This document shows, piece by piece, positions 24,497 through 32,094 of a stretch of 32,094 nt of DNA. Source of the stretch: an uncultured Clostridia bacterium. Its GTDB lineage: Bacteria; Bacillota; Clostridia; Lachnospirales; CAG-274. The position numbers and the translations under genes were made by a program. Below the pieces are notes generated by a model. The model searched no databases. It was given only the letters and a program-made list of their open reading frames with translations, and had not been told where the DNA came from. Numbering within the stretch: position 1 is the stretch's first letter; every line of letters begins with the position of its first letter. The stretch lies in assembly GCA_944384215.1 (NCBI GenBank), contig CALWSN010000017.1, forward strand, positions 1 through 32,094, in the 5' to 3' direction.

Positions 24497-25903
24497 ATGT
24501 CTGAAGAATTAAAAGTTGAACAAATAGAAGAACAAGAAGAAAAAGAAGTTGTACAACAAGGTGTACATAATTATAGTCAAGAAGAAGACTATGTATGGCC
24601 AACAGATGAGCGAGTATTAAAAAAATTAGAATGGTTTAAAGACCAAAAATTAGCTCTTATGATGCACTGGGGGGCTTATTCACAATTAGGTATTGTAGAA
24701 TCTTGGGCTTTAAGTGATGCAGATGCAGAATGGTCTAGAGGTGGTATAGATTGGAATGTATCAGCTGAAGAGTTTAAAAAACAATATTTTGATTTAAACA
24801 AATCTTTTAACCCTATTAGATTTCAACCTTATAAATGGGCAGAAATGGCAAAAGATGCTGGCTTTAAATATTTAATATTTACAACAAAACATCACGACGG
24901 TTTTTGTATGTGGGATACAAAATATACAGATTATAAAGTAACAGGCAAAGATTGTCCATTTAGAACCCATAAATATGCAGATATATGTGCACATCTATTT
25001 GAAGCATTTAGAAGACAAGGCTTAGGTATTGCAGCATATTTCTCAAAAGCAGATTGGAATGTAGATAGCTATTGGAGCGAAAAATATGCAAGAGGAAAAT
25101 ACCAATGGAGAGGGCCTTCTTACGACCCATTAGAAGAGCCAGAAGAATGGGAAAGATTTGTACAATTTACTCAAAATCAAATTAAAGAACTTGGAACAAA
25201 CTATGGTCAAATAGATGTTATGTGGTTTGATGCAGGTTGGGTTGCTAAAGAGATTAATCAAGATATAAGGCTTGGTGAAGTTATAGACGAAATTAGAAAA
25301 TATCAAAAAGGTATGTTATGTGCAGATAGAACAATTGGTGGACCTTATGAAAACTATGTAACACCAGAACAATGCGTGCCAGACAAACCTTTAAATGTAC
25401 CTTGGGAAAGTTGTATAACTATGGGTACATCTTTCTCATTTAAATATGAGGATACTTATAAAAGCCCAAGAGAAGTAATATGTATGTTAGTAGATATAGT
25501 AGCAAAAGGTGGCAACCTTGCTCTTAATGTAGGTCCTCAGCCAGATGGACGTTTACCAGAAGGGGCTATTAAAACTATGCAAGGTATGGGACAGTGGTTA
25601 AATAAATTTGGTGAATGTATATATGGTACTAGGGTATGTGCACCATATAAAAAAGATGGTGTAGCATTTACACAAAAAGAAAGCGAAGGTAAAGTGTATG
25701 CTATTTATACATACCCAGAAGAAAATATACTATCAAAAGAAGAAATATTTATACCGTATACAGAAAACTTTAAAAATATACTATGCTTAAACAATGATGA
25801 AGAAGTAGAATATATTAAAAGTGAAAAAGGTATAACAGTGAAATTACCAAAAGAAGAACAAGGCATATGCCCAATAGCTCACGTATTTTGTATTAATAAA
25901 TAA
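24497..25903 (+). CDS. GH29 alpha-L-fucosidase, second copy (canonical)
   Basis: A tandem paralogue of the preceding gene, also 468 residues with no gap in the alignment and no signal peptide. Here the family-typical residues are present: HWGAYS (57-62), AYFSKADW, the nucleophile D245 in VMWFDAGW, putative acid/base E304, TMGTSFSF, YKSPREV and NLALNVGPQPDG. This is probably the copy with the ancestral activity. The duplicated unit includes the ribosome site (TAAAAGAGGTAAAA before both starts). Stretches such as the codons for ARGKYQWRGPSY are identical or nearly so in DNA. The 71-base gap before it holds only A/T-rich sequence and the ribosome site. It is followed by a perfect hairpin and then the mannosidase gene. 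Confidence 0.95.
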   Translation: MSEELKVEQIEEQEEKEVVQQGVHNYSQEEDYVWPTDERVLKKLEWFKDQKLALMMHWGAYSQLGIVESWALSDADAEWSRGGIDWNVSAEEFKKQYFDLNKSFNPIRFQPYKWAEMAKDAGFKYLIFTTKHHDGFCMWDTKYTDYKVTGKDCPFRTHKYADICAHLFEAFRRQGLGIAAYFSKADWNVDSYWSEKYARGKYQWRGPSYDPLEEPEEWERFVQFTQNQIKELGTNYGQIDVMWFDAGWVAKEINQDIRLGEVIDEIRKYQKGMLCADRTIGGPYENYVTPEQCVPDKPLNVPWESCITMGTSFSFKYEDTYKSPREVICMLVDIVAKGGNLALNVGPQPDGRLPEGAIKTMQGMGQWLNKFGECIYGTRVCAPYKKDGVAFTQKESEGKVYAIYTYPEENILSKEEIFIPYTENFKNILCLNNDEEVEYIKSEKGITVKLPKEEQGICPIAHVFCINK

Positions 25904-25912
25904 TAAATATTA

Positions 25913-25941
25913 TAGCTACAAATATTTTTAATTTGTAGCTA
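25913..25941 (+). terminator. Hairpin between the second fucosidase and alpha-mannosidase genes
   Basis: TAGCTACAAAT pairs perfectly with ATTTGTAGCTA (11 bp, seven-base loop ATTTTTA). The following AATTTATAAATA is not a good U-run. It may be a weak terminator or an mRNA processing and stability element within the operon. Confidence 0.45.
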
Positions 25942-25970
25942 AATTTATAAATATAGAAGGAAGTGTTTTA

Positions 25971-28900
25971 ATGTATTTTATAGATAAAAGAATAGGTATT
26001 ATTTGTCAACAATTAAAAGAATTAGTTGATAAGAAAAAATATGATGTATTTAATGTAAAATATAAAAAAGGAGCTTTTATTACTCCAGAAGAGGTAGAAA
26101 AAAATGAACAAGAATGGATAGATTTTGACCATAAAAAAGACCATTGGTATGGACCAGATGGTTATTATTGGTTTAGAGCTAGTTATACAGTACCTAAAGA
26201 ATTAGAAGGCAAACCAATAATTGTGCATATTAAAACTCAAATAGAACATTGGGATGATGGACAAAACCCACAGTTTTTAATATTTGTAAATGGTGAGGCT
26301 AAACAAGGTTTAGATATGAATCACAGAAGAGTTCTTTTAACAGAATGTGCTAAAGATGGAGAAACTTATACTTTTGATTTACAATCTTATACAGGTACAT
26401 TATATTCAGAATTTACATTAATTTTTGAGATAATAGAAATAGATAGAAAAGTAGAAAAATTATATTATGATATAAGAACACCTTATGCTGCTTTTAATAG
26501 ATTTGATAAAGATAGTAAAGCTAGAATACAAATAGAAAAAGTATTAAATGATACTATTAATATGATAGATTTAAGAGAACCTTATTCTGATACATTTTAT
26601 AAATCTATTGAAGATGCTACAAATTATATAGGGGTAGAACTTTATGAAAAAATGACAGGATATGATGATGTAATAGCTACTTGTATAGGACATACACATA
26701 TAGATGTTGCGTGGCTTTGGACAACAGAACAAACAAAACAAAAAGTATGTAGAAGTTTTGCAACTGTTTTAAAACTTATGGAAGAATATCCTAACTATAA
26801 ATTTATATCAAGTCAACCTCAACTGTATAAATATGTTAAAGAACGTCACCCAGATTTATATGATAAAATTAAAAAATATGTAAAAGAGGGCAGATGGGAA
26901 ACAGAAGGTGGTATGTGGGTAGAAGCAGACTGCAACTTAACTTCTGGTGAATCTTTAGTTAGACAATTTATATATGGTAAAAGATTTTTTAAAGAAGAAT
27001 TTGGAGTAGATAACCGTATACTATGGTTGCCAGATGTTTTTGGTTATTCTGGAGCATTACCACAAATAATGAAAAAATCTGGTATAGATTATTTTATGAC
27101 AACAAAATTAGCTTGGAACCAAATTAATAAAATACCTAATGATACAATGATTTGGAGAGGTATTGATGGCTCTGAAATTTTAACTCATTTTATAACAACT
27201 TTAGGAATAGGACAAAAAGAAGAAGATTTCTTTACTACATACAATGGTATGTTGCACCCAGATGCAATTATAGGTGGTTGGAACAGATATCAAAATAAAA
27301 ATATAAATAATGATATACTTGTATGTTATGGATATGGTGATGGTGGTGGTGGACCTACTGCCGATATGTTAGAAATGTCCAAACGTATGGAAAAAGGTAT
27401 TGAAGGAATACCTAAAGTACGCCAAGAGTTTGCTCTTAAATATTTTGATGAATTAAAAGAAAGAGTAAAAGATAACAATAGGCTACCTTTATGGGAAGGT
27501 GAATTTTATTTTGAATATCATAGAGGAACTTATACTTCTATGGGAAGAAATAAACGTTCTAATAGAAAATGCGAACAAATGTTAATGGATTTAGAATTTT
27601 TAAATGTATTAACAGGTAAACATAACAAAGAAGAATTAGATAAAATTTGGGAAAATGTTTTATTAAACCAATTTCACGATATTTTACCAGGTACTTCTAT
27701 AAAAGAAGTTTATGATATGACAAAAGAGCAATATGATAAGATAGAAAAACGTTTAAAAGAGTTAATAAATGAGTGTTTGTCAGATTTATCTGGTAAAGGT
27801 GATTATGTAACTATATATAATACTTTAGGATTTGATAGAAATGATATAGTAGAGCTTGAAAAATGTAATAAAAATGCTTTAAAAGATGAAGATGGAAATA
27901 TATATCCTATACAAAATACAGAAACAGGAGCTATTGCATATGTTGAAAATATAAAATCTAAAGGTAGCAAATGTTTTGAGCTTGTAGATATTGCCACACC
28001 TAAATGTAATTTTATATTAAATGGCAACAATTTAGAAACACCTTTTTATAGTATAGAATTTGATGAAAAAGGTTTTATTACTAGCATTTATGATAAAGAA
28101 AATGACAGGCAAGTTTTACAAGAAAATGCTAAAGCTAATTTAATGCGTATGTATGAAGATAAACCAATGGCTTATAGCAACTGGGATATAGATATGTATT
28201 ACACAGAAAAATATTGGGACGTAGATAGCGTTGTATCTATGGAGTGGACAGAAATAGGAGCAGTTAGAGCAACATTAAAAATTGAAAGAAATATAAGTAA
28301 ATCTAAAATAGTACAAAATATACATTTCTATAACAATATTAGAAGAATAGATTTTGAAACTTATGTAGATTGGAAAGATAGAGAACATTTATTAAAAGTA
28401 CATTTTCCTGTTTTAGTACATACAGATGAAGCTACATTTGATATTCAATTTGGTAATATTACAAGAAAAACACATACAAATACAAGCTGGGATAAAGCTA
28501 GATTTGAAAGCTGTGGACAAAAATGGGTAGATTTATCAGAGGGACATTATGGAGTAAGTTTATTAAATGATTGTAAATATGGACACTCTATAAAAGATGG
28601 CAATATAGGTTTGACATTAATAAAATCTGGTACACACCCATTTAAAGAAACAGACCAAGAAGAGCATTATTTTACATATTCATTATATCCACATAATGAA
28701 AAATGGTATAATGCAAATACTGTTAATGAAGCATATAAACTAAATCAAAAAGCATATGCTATTGTTGGCACAGATAAAAATAAAGAAAAATCATTTATTA
28801 ATATAAATAAAAATAACGTCATCATAGAAACTATTAAACAAGCTGAAGATAAAGATGGTATAATTATCCGTGTATATGAATGTGAAAATAGTTTAACTAA

Positions 28901-29048
28901 AGCTACAATAACTTTAAATGATTTAAATATTAACAGTATAGAAGAATGTAACTTAATAGAACAATTTGAAAAAGATATTCAATTTAACAATAATAGTTTT
29001 GAATTTACTATTAAACCTTATGAAGTAAAAACATTTAGAATAAAATAA
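25971..29048 (+). CDS. GH38 alpha-mannosidase
   Basis: A 1025-residue family GH38 enzyme, which releases alpha-linked mannose by a zinc-dependent retaining mechanism. There is no signal peptide, so it is cytoplasmic. An N-terminal jelly-roll-like region (about 1-225) precedes the catalytic domain. Zinc ligands and nucleophile are visible: H243 and D245 in GHTHIDVAWLW, D355 in WLPDVFGYSG, and H569 in FHDILPGTS. Other family motifs are GRWETEGGMWVEADCNL, GYGDGGGGPT and FYFEYHRGTYTS (substrate-region residues). A C-terminal beta-rich region (about 690-1025) completes it, ending in KPYEVKTFRI, a usual GH38 end. The length is normal. AGAAGGAAG lies nine bases before the ATG. Placement after two fucosidases suggests stepwise exo-trimming of an imported glycan. 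Confidence 0.96.
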   Translation: MYFIDKRIGIICQQLKELVDKKKYDVFNVKYKKGAFITPEEVEKNEQEWIDFDHKKDHWYGPDGYYWFRASYTVPKELEGKPIIVHIKTQIEHWDDGQNPQFLIFVNGEAKQGLDMNHRRVLLTECAKDGETYTFDLQSYTGTLYSEFTLIFEIIEIDRKVEKLYYDIRTPYAAFNRFDKDSKARIQIEKVLNDTINMIDLREPYSDTFYKSIEDATNYIGVELYEKMTGYDDVIATCIGHTHIDVAWLWTTEQTKQKVCRSFATVLKLMEEYPNYKFISSQPQLYKYVKERHPDLYDKIKKYVKEGRWETEGGMWVEADCNLTSGESLVRQFIYGKRFFKEEFGVDNRILWLPDVFGYSGALPQIMKKSGIDYFMTTKLAWNQINKIPNDTMIWRGIDGSEILTHFITTLGIGQKEEDFFTTYNGMLHPDAIIGGWNRYQNKNINNDILVCYGYGDGGGGPTADMLEMSKRMEKGIEGIPKVRQEFALKYFDELKERVKDNNRLPLWEGEFYFEYHRGTYTSMGRNKRSNRKCEQMLMDLEFLNVLTGKHNKEELDKIWENVLLNQFHDILPGTSIKEVYDMTKEQYDKIEKRLKELINECLSDLSGKGDYVTIYNTLGFDRNDIVELEKCNKNALKDEDGNIYPIQNTETGAIAYVENIKSKGSKCFELVDIATPKCNFILNGNNLETPFYSIEFDEKGFITSIYDKENDRQVLQENAKANLMRMYEDKPMAYSNWDIDMYYTEKYWDVDSVVSMEWTEIGAVRATLKIERNISKSKIVQNIHFYNNIRRIDFETYVDWKDREHLLKVHFPVLVHTDEATFDIQFGNITRKTHTNTSWDKARFESCGQKWVDLSEGHYGVSLLNDCKYGHSIKDGNIGLTLIKSGTHPFKETDQEEHYFTYSLYPHNEKWYNANTVNEAYKLNQKAYAIVGTDKNKEKSFININKNNVIIETIKQAEDKDGIIIRVYECENSLTKATITLNDLNINSIEECNLIEQFEKDIQFNNNSFEFTIKPYEVKTFRIK

Positions 29049-29058
29049 GAGGTTGTTT

Positions 29059-31335
29059 ATGGAAAAATATAAAGATAAAAATTTATCTCCAAAAGAAAGA
29101 GCAAAAGACCTTTTGCAATATATGACAGTTGCCGAAAAAGTAGGGCAATTAAATCAACGATTGTATGGTTTTAATATTTATGAAGTAAAAGATAATGAAA
29201 TTATTTTTACTGATGAGCTAAAAGAAGAAGTTAAAAAATATAGTGGATTAGGGGTTTTATACGGGTTATACCGTTCAGACCCTTGGTCTGCTAAAGACTT
29301 TCAAACTGGGCTAGTTGGTATAAATGCAATAAAAGCATATAATAAGTTGCAAAAATATGTATTAGACAATTCAAGGCTAAAAATACCTGTTTTACATAGT
29401 ACAGAATGTCCTCACGGACACCAAGCTTTAGGTGGTTATTTATTGCCAGTTAATTTAGCTATGGGAGCTACATTTAATCCAGAACTTGTAGGAGAAGCCT
29501 ATGAAGTTTGTGGTGAACAATTAAAATCTATGGGTGTAAATTTTGCATTAATATCTTTATTAGATATGTTAAGAGACCCTAGATGGGGAAGAAGCGAAGA
29601 GTGCTTTGGTGAAGACCCTTACCATAGTAGTAAATTTGCAAAAGCCATTGTAAAAGCTGTACAAAGTAAAGGAGTAGATGTTGTAGCAAAACATTTTGCA
29701 GGGCAAGGCGAATGCACAGGTGGTATAAATGCAAGTGCTGCCAGAATAGGTGAAAGAGAGCTTAGAGAAATACATTTACCTAGTATGAAAGCTTGTTGTG
29801 AAGAAAATGTAAAAGGTGTAATGGCTGCATATAATGAAATAGATGGTGTATATTGCCATACCAACAAAAATCTTTTAACTAATATTTTAAGAAATGAAAT
29901 GGGCTTTGATGGTGTAGTTATGGCAGATGGTGTAGCTATTGACCAATTAAACCGTATGACTGGTGATTATGTATTATCTGGTGCTAAAGCTTTAAAAGCA
30001 GGGGTTGATATAAGCTTATGGGATTTATCTTTTAGTAAGCTAGAAGAGGCACTTGAAAAAGGCTTTATATCTATGGAAGATTTAGATAAAAGTGTTTTAA
30101 GGGTTTTAGAAAGAAAATTTGAACAGGGACTTTTTGAAAACCCATATTTACCAGAAAATGAAGATTTTACAAAATATAACTATGAAAATTATGATAATTC
30201 TTTACAATTGGCTAAACAATCTGTTGTGTTATTAAAAAATGAAAATAATATTTTACCTTTAAAAGCTAATAAAAAATTAAAAATAGCAGTAATAGGTCCT
30301 AATGGAAATGACATTTATAACCAATTGGGCGATTATTCACCTTATATAAAAGAAAATGAGGGTGTAACAGTATTAAAAGGTATAACTGACTTTATTAAAA
30401 ATAATAATTTAGATATAGAGATAAATTATTTAAAAGGTTGTGCTATTTTAGATAAAAATAGTGAAAATATTAAAGAAAGTGTAGAACTTGCTAAAAATAG
30501 TGATTTAGTTATTTTAGCTTTAGGTGGCTCTAGTAGCAGATTTGGTGAAGTTACATTTGATAGCAATGGAGCAGCTATTGCTAATAGTAAAGTAGCTATG
30601 GATTGTGGTGAAGGTATGGACTGTGCTAATTTAGAGCTACCAGGAAAACAAAATGAATTAGCAAATGAAATATTTAAAGTTTGTAATAATGTTGTAACTA
30701 TTATAATAGGTGGTAGACCTTATGCTATTAGTAATATAAGTGAAAATAGTAATGCACTTTTATATAGTTTTTATCCTGGGATGAAAGGTGGAGAGGCAAT
30801 AGCTGAAATTTTATTTGGTAAAATAAGCCCTTCTGGAAGGTTACCAGTATCTATACCACGATATACAGGACAAATACCAGTTTATTATAATTATAAATCA
30901 TCTTATGGTGCATTAAATTATTATGATTTAGAAAAAACTCCATTATATACTTTTGGTGATGGACTTAGTTATACAAAATTTGAATATAATAATATAAATT
31001 TATCTAAAAAAGAATTAGACAAAAATAATTTAGATGAAAATATTAGTATAACTGTAACTGTAAAAAATATTGGTGATTTTGATAGCCATACAGTTTTACA
31101 ATTATACACATATCATAAACAATCTAGCACTATTAGACGTATAAGAGAGCTAAAAGCCTTTGAAAAAGTATTTATTAAAAAAGGTGAAGAAAAAGAAATA
31201 ACAATAACAATACCTAAAAAATCATTTTATATATGGAATGAAGATATGCAATTTGTCATAGAAAATGGAGAAGTTGAATTATATTTAAAAGATACAGACA
31301 AAGACATTTTTAAAGGTAATATAACAATAAAATAA
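29059..31335 (+). CDS. GH3 beta-glycosidase (beta-glucosidase/xylosidase type)
   Basis: A 758-residue family GH3 enzyme with the three-part layout: (beta/alpha)8 domain (about 1-375), alpha/beta sandwich (about 390-610) and C-terminal fibronectin III-like domain (about 660-750, NIGDFDSHTVLQLYTY, RIRELKAFEKVFI). The nucleophile is D290 in GFDGVVMADGVAIDQ. Substrate-binding motifs are DPRWGRSEECFGEDPY, KHFAGQGE and RELREIHLPSMKAC. It lacks the short NagZ-type architecture, so a beta-glucosidase, beta-xylosidase or related exo-activity is likelier than a NagZ-like hexosaminidase. The sugar cannot be fixed by eye. There is no signal peptide. The ATG at 29059 follows AGAGG by six bases. A TTG two codons earlier is too close. 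It begins ten bases after the mannosidase and is the last gene, closed by a strong terminator. Confidence 0.94.
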   Translation: MEKYKDKNLSPKERAKDLLQYMTVAEKVGQLNQRLYGFNIYEVKDNEIIFTDELKEEVKKYSGLGVLYGLYRSDPWSAKDFQTGLVGINAIKAYNKLQKYVLDNSRLKIPVLHSTECPHGHQALGGYLLPVNLAMGATFNPELVGEAYEVCGEQLKSMGVNFALISLLDMLRDPRWGRSEECFGEDPYHSSKFAKAIVKAVQSKGVDVVAKHFAGQGECTGGINASAARIGERELREIHLPSMKACCEENVKGVMAAYNEIDGVYCHTNKNLLTNILRNEMGFDGVVMADGVAIDQLNRMTGDYVLSGAKALKAGVDISLWDLSFSKLEEALEKGFISMEDLDKSVLRVLERKFEQGLFENPYLPENEDFTKYNYENYDNSLQLAKQSVVLLKNENNILPLKANKKLKIAVIGPNGNDIYNQLGDYSPYIKENEGVTVLKGITDFIKNNNLDIEINYLKGCAILDKNSENIKESVELAKNSDLVILALGGSSSRFGEVTFDSNGAAIANSKVAMDCGEGMDCANLELPGKQNELANEIFKVCNNVVTIIIGGRPYAISNISENSNALLYSFYPGMKGGEAIAEILFGKISPSGRLPVSIPRYTGQIPVYYNYKSSYGALNYYDLEKTPLYTFGDGLSYTKFEYNNINLSKKELDKNNLDENISITVTVKNIGDFDSHTVLQLYTYHKQSSTIRRIRELKAFEKVFIKKGEEKEITITIPKKSFYIWNEDMQFVIENGEVELYLKDTDKDIFKGNITIK

Positions 31336-31336
31336 T

Positions 31337-31380
31337 AAAACAAAAATAGATGTAGAAAACTCTACATCTATTTTTGTTTT
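31337..31380. terminator. Bidirectional terminator closing the sugar operon
   Basis: A perfect 20-bp stem (31337-31356 with 31361-31380), loop AAAC. Core AGATGTAGA/TCTACATCT, with A-run and T-run arms giving a U-tail on both strands. It begins one base after the GH3 stop and lies about 100 bases beyond the 3' end of the convergent penicillin-binding protein gene. Confidence 0.92.
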
Positions 31381-31477
31381 TAAAATTAAGTTATGACTTT
31401 ATTATTTAAAATAAAAATTATAAACTTACTGTTTGATAATAAAAATATCTATTAAAAAATTAATATTAATTATAACT

Positions 31478-32094
31478 TTATTCAACTTTATTAAGCATTG
31501 GCTTAGCAAAATCAATTATATCTCTAGCTACTTCAACGATATTACTATTCTCTCCTGAATTTTCAAATATTATAGAAACTACAATATTAGGATTTTCTGT
31601 TGGAGCCATACCTAAAAACCAAGTATGGTCTTTTTGACTATCTACTTGTGCTGTACCAGTTTTTGCAGAAATAGAAATATTGTCTAGTTTAGCTTTTTTA
31701 CCTGTTCCTTCGGTTACAACTTTTTCTAACATATTTTTTATAGTTTGAGCAGTTTCAATAGAAAAGGCATTAGTAAGCTTTTTAGGTAAATTTTTATCTA
31801 TAACGTTGCCTTTATAATCTAGCTTACTCTCTACTATATAAGGTGTCATCATTATACCATTATTTGCTATGCTAGAGCCAATAAGTGCAATATGAAGGGG
31901 AGTAACTAAAGTTTTACCTTGACCTATATATGTTTGTATTATTTCATCAATAGGAGAGGTATTATCTAAAGTAAAGCTACTTTTATTATATTCTAAAGTA
32001 AAATTTAAAGAATTGTTAAAAAGAGCTTTATTAGCTGTTTCTCCTAATTGTTCTGGAGTTATTAAGTTTGATAAATTAGCAAAAAAGCTATTAC
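31478..32094 (-). CDS. Penicillin-binding protein transpeptidase domain, 5' part missing
   Basis: The C-terminal 205 or so residues of a peptidoglycan transpeptidase gene whose start lies beyond the right edge. The frame is open to 32094. A Met at 31852 is internal, because family sequence continues upstream of it: NSFFANLSNLITPEQLGETA (the SxN-motif helix region), PIDEIIQTYIGQGKTLVTPL and HIALIGSSIANNGIMM. Downstream are the KTG motif in ISAKTGTAQ and HTWFLGMAP, and the protein ends shortly after EVARDIIDFAKPML. This fits the FtsI/PBP2-type (class B) penicillin-binding domain, although a class cannot be fixed without the N-terminus. The gene is convergent with the sugar operon and shares its terminator. 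The 95 bases between terminator and stop hold nothing I recognise. Confidence 0.93.
   Translation of the reverse strand, partial: NSFFANLSNLITPEQLGETANKALFNNSLNFTLEYNKSSFTLDNTSPIDEIIQTYIGQGKTLVTPLHIALIGSSIANNGIMMTPYIVESKLDYKGNVIDKNLPKKLTNAFSIETAQTIKNMLEKVVTEGTGKKAKLDNISISAKTGTAQVDSQKDHTWFLGMAPTENPNIVVSIIFENSGENSNIVEVARDIIDFAKPMLNKVE

Noticed and set aside
29569..29867. Two overlapping minus-strand open frames inside the GH3 gene
   Set aside because: They are mirror frames of a gene with strong GH3 motifs, have no ribosome sites and give Cys/Ser/Phe-rich translations typical of antisense frames.
31478..31852. Separate 124-residue gene starting at the Met at 31852
   Set aside because: The frame stays open to the window edge and upstream residues (IGQGKTLVTPLHIAL and the SxN region) belong to the same penicillin-binding domain, so it is a truncated larger gene.

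Overview
The window is AT-rich, roughly a quarter to 30% G+C by eye, with standard-code genes, AGGAGG-type ribosome binding sites and perfect-stem intrinsic terminators. The conserved blocks sepF-yggT-ylmH and dnaX-ybaB-recR, together with the sporulation membrane protein YlbJ, point to a low-GC, probably spore-forming anaerobe of the class Clostridia. A member of the Lachnospirales or a relative is my best guess, from gene order rather than from any search. I see no tRNA, rRNA, CRISPR array, insertion sequence or phage gene.

Layout. 3-1241: 3' part of enolase, closed by a strong terminator. 1338-4736 (minus strand): ylbJ, then an RluA-type pseudouridine synthase and an unusual fusion of ribonuclease HI with an SGNH/GDSL hydrolase. 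The last two have their own tandem consensus promoters. 4827-8975 (plus): a cell-division neighbourhood with a HlyD-like membrane protein carrying an Asn/Tyr-rich tail, a YggS/YlmE-type PLP protein, SepF, YggT/YlmG and the S4 protein YlmH. 8989-12296: dnaX, ybaB, recR and thyX, a replication, repair and dTMP block. 12380-16810: a 1476-residue membrane sensor with PAS, GGDEF, GAF-like, Cys-containing PAS-like, degenerate GGDEF and intact EAL domains, for cyclic-di-GMP signalling.

16960-18622: a PadR-family repressor overlapping a gene for a HAAS-domain protein that looks like a divergent SEDS (FtsW/RodA) protein. Its promoter and Shine-Dalgarno sequence lie in the two arms of a perfect 24-bp dyad. 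18623-19143 is a 0.5-kb non-coding region with a terminator followed by operator-like elements.

19144-31335: a carbohydrate operon. Two LplB/LplC-type permeases and a solute-binding lipoprotein import an oligosaccharide, which cytoplasmic enzymes then trim: two tandem GH29 alpha-L-fucosidases, a GH38 alpha-mannosidase and a GH3 beta-glycosidase. None of the hydrolases has a signal peptide. The operon has no ATPase, no regulator and no endo-glycosidase in the window, so a shared ATPase and a trans-acting regulator are expected. This combination suggests use of fucosylated, mannose-containing glycans. A bidirectional terminator separates it from the 3' part of a penicillin-binding protein gene on the minus strand.

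The points most worth a second look are the RNase HI-SGNH fusion, the PadR/SEDS pair with its dyad, the pocket-focused divergence of the two fucosidases, and the alternative hairpin/promoter arrangement between the binding-protein gene and the hydrolases.
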